Shown: piece by piece, positions 63,719-64,000 of the stretch
How positions within the stretch are numbered: position 1 is the first letter of the stretch
Layout of the letters: the number at the start of each line of letters is the position of its first letter
The notes under the pieces: model-generated
Seen by the model: the letters and a program-made list of their open reading frames with translations, nothing else
Told to the model about the DNA's origin: nothing
Database searches by the model: none
Assembly: GCA_965112735.1 (NCBI GenBank)
Contig: OZ218956.1
Location: forward strand, 1,922,001-1,986,000
Direction of reading: 5' to 3'
DNA length: 64,000 nucleotides
DNA from: Phaeosaccion multiseriatum
Taxonomy: Eukaryota; Ochrophyta, other classes
Translations under genes and position numbers: made by a program

Positions 63719-64000
63719 TCAACCAATCTTTCTCTCTCTCTCTCTCTCTCTCCGCTGTGCCTGTTGGAACTGCTCCTCTGACGCAAGCAGGTTGCTGTCG
63801 TTGGTATTGCGGGGGCAGTGGACCAAATGCCGATGGGCGCCCTCCCCGCAGTTCTCCCCGCACCACACACAGAAGGTTGCTTTGCACCGCGAGCACTCAA
63901 CGGCGCAACAGGCATCAAGTCCACCCAGGCCTGACCGCAAGCAGCAGGGCAGTGGAGGGTGAGGATGTGCTGCACAATGTGCTGTCGATGAAGGCGGACC
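63719..64000 (-). pseudogene. C-terminal part of a Cys/His zinc-binding (IBR/RING-like) protein, apparently frameshifted, partial
   Basis: On the minus strand one frame reads CCAVECSRCKATFCVWCGEN followed by CGEGAHRHLVHC and ends at TGA (63719). This is the pattern of a C-terminal zinc module of RBR-like proteins, as in algal proteins with CPxCG...FDxCxAxxCxRC. Just upstream (about 63915-63960) the expected first half, LHCPAACGQAWVD, is present but in another frame; joining them needs one base more between 63910 and 63920. So the gene is frameshifted (pseudogene or sequence error), unless an unseen splice restores it. The rest lies beyond the window edge. A (CT)n tract at 63731-63752 encodes the ERERER tail. 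Confidence 0.55.

Overview
This is nuclear DNA of a GC-rich, intron-rich eukaryote. Genes are split by GT-AG introns (two are GC-AG), and both introns and intergenic DNA are swollen by simple repeats such as (GGA)n, (GGGA)n, (GT)n and (GAGT)n. The gene set fits a photosynthetic protist, most likely a stramenopile (heterokont) alga: a YGGT-family membrane protein, a CHASE-type hybrid histidine kinase, a long pentatricopeptide-repeat (PPR) protein with an Smr domain, a receptor-like protein with a quinoprotein-type propeller and a GCC2/GCC3-like region, and a membrane-anchored sulfatase. The lineage is inferred; no rRNA or other marker is present.

Layout. 1-1370: 3' end of an unrecognised plus-strand gene. 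1988-12800: a large direct duplication. Copy A (1988-5640) and copy B (7846-11205 plus 12534-12800) each carry a hybrid histidine kinase. Copy A is open; copy B has a nonsense codon. They are separated by a (GGA)n tract of about 1.3 kb. Copy A also carries a dead copy of one nitrilase exon, which shows that the duplicated segment came from the B locus next to the nitrilase gene. 11933-15056 (minus): omega-amidase/nitrilase, 9 exons. 15176-18417 (plus): a ubiquitin-like/SIM/SWIM/RING protein, 6 exons. 19112-35735 (minus): a 28-exon gene for a 1181-residue membrane protein. 36334-38703 (minus): a secreted Cys-containing protein. About 40.9-43.0 kb (minus): a YGGT-family protein. 43321-45059 (plus): an STI1-domain protein. 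45.6-47.9 kb (minus): an unresolved fragment and an AT-hook protein. 49272-53029 (minus): carnosine N-methyltransferase-like. 53291-55953 (plus): SLC35B1-like transporter. 56420-59353 (plus): PPR-SMR protein without introns. 60594-63354 (plus): sulfatase. 63719-64000 (minus): an edge fragment of a Cys/His zinc-binding protein, apparently frameshifted.

Exon structures were worked out by hand. For the nitrilase, the SWIM/RING protein, the 28-exon gene, the methyltransferase, the transporter and the sulfatase, every splice phase agrees and the coding lengths are whole numbers of codons. Three gene pairs are head-to-head with 119, 282 and 261 bp between start codons and probably share promoters. 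No operon-like or single-pathway clustering is seen; protein quality control is a loose theme (SWIM/RING ligase, STI1 co-chaperone, the right-edge zinc protein).

Mobile and repeat content: a palindromic foldback element at 59877-60335 with a decayed relative at 1748-1930, and an inverted pair of an unclassified dispersed repeat at 39864-40146 and 59391-59626. No tRNA, rRNA or CRISPR array was found.
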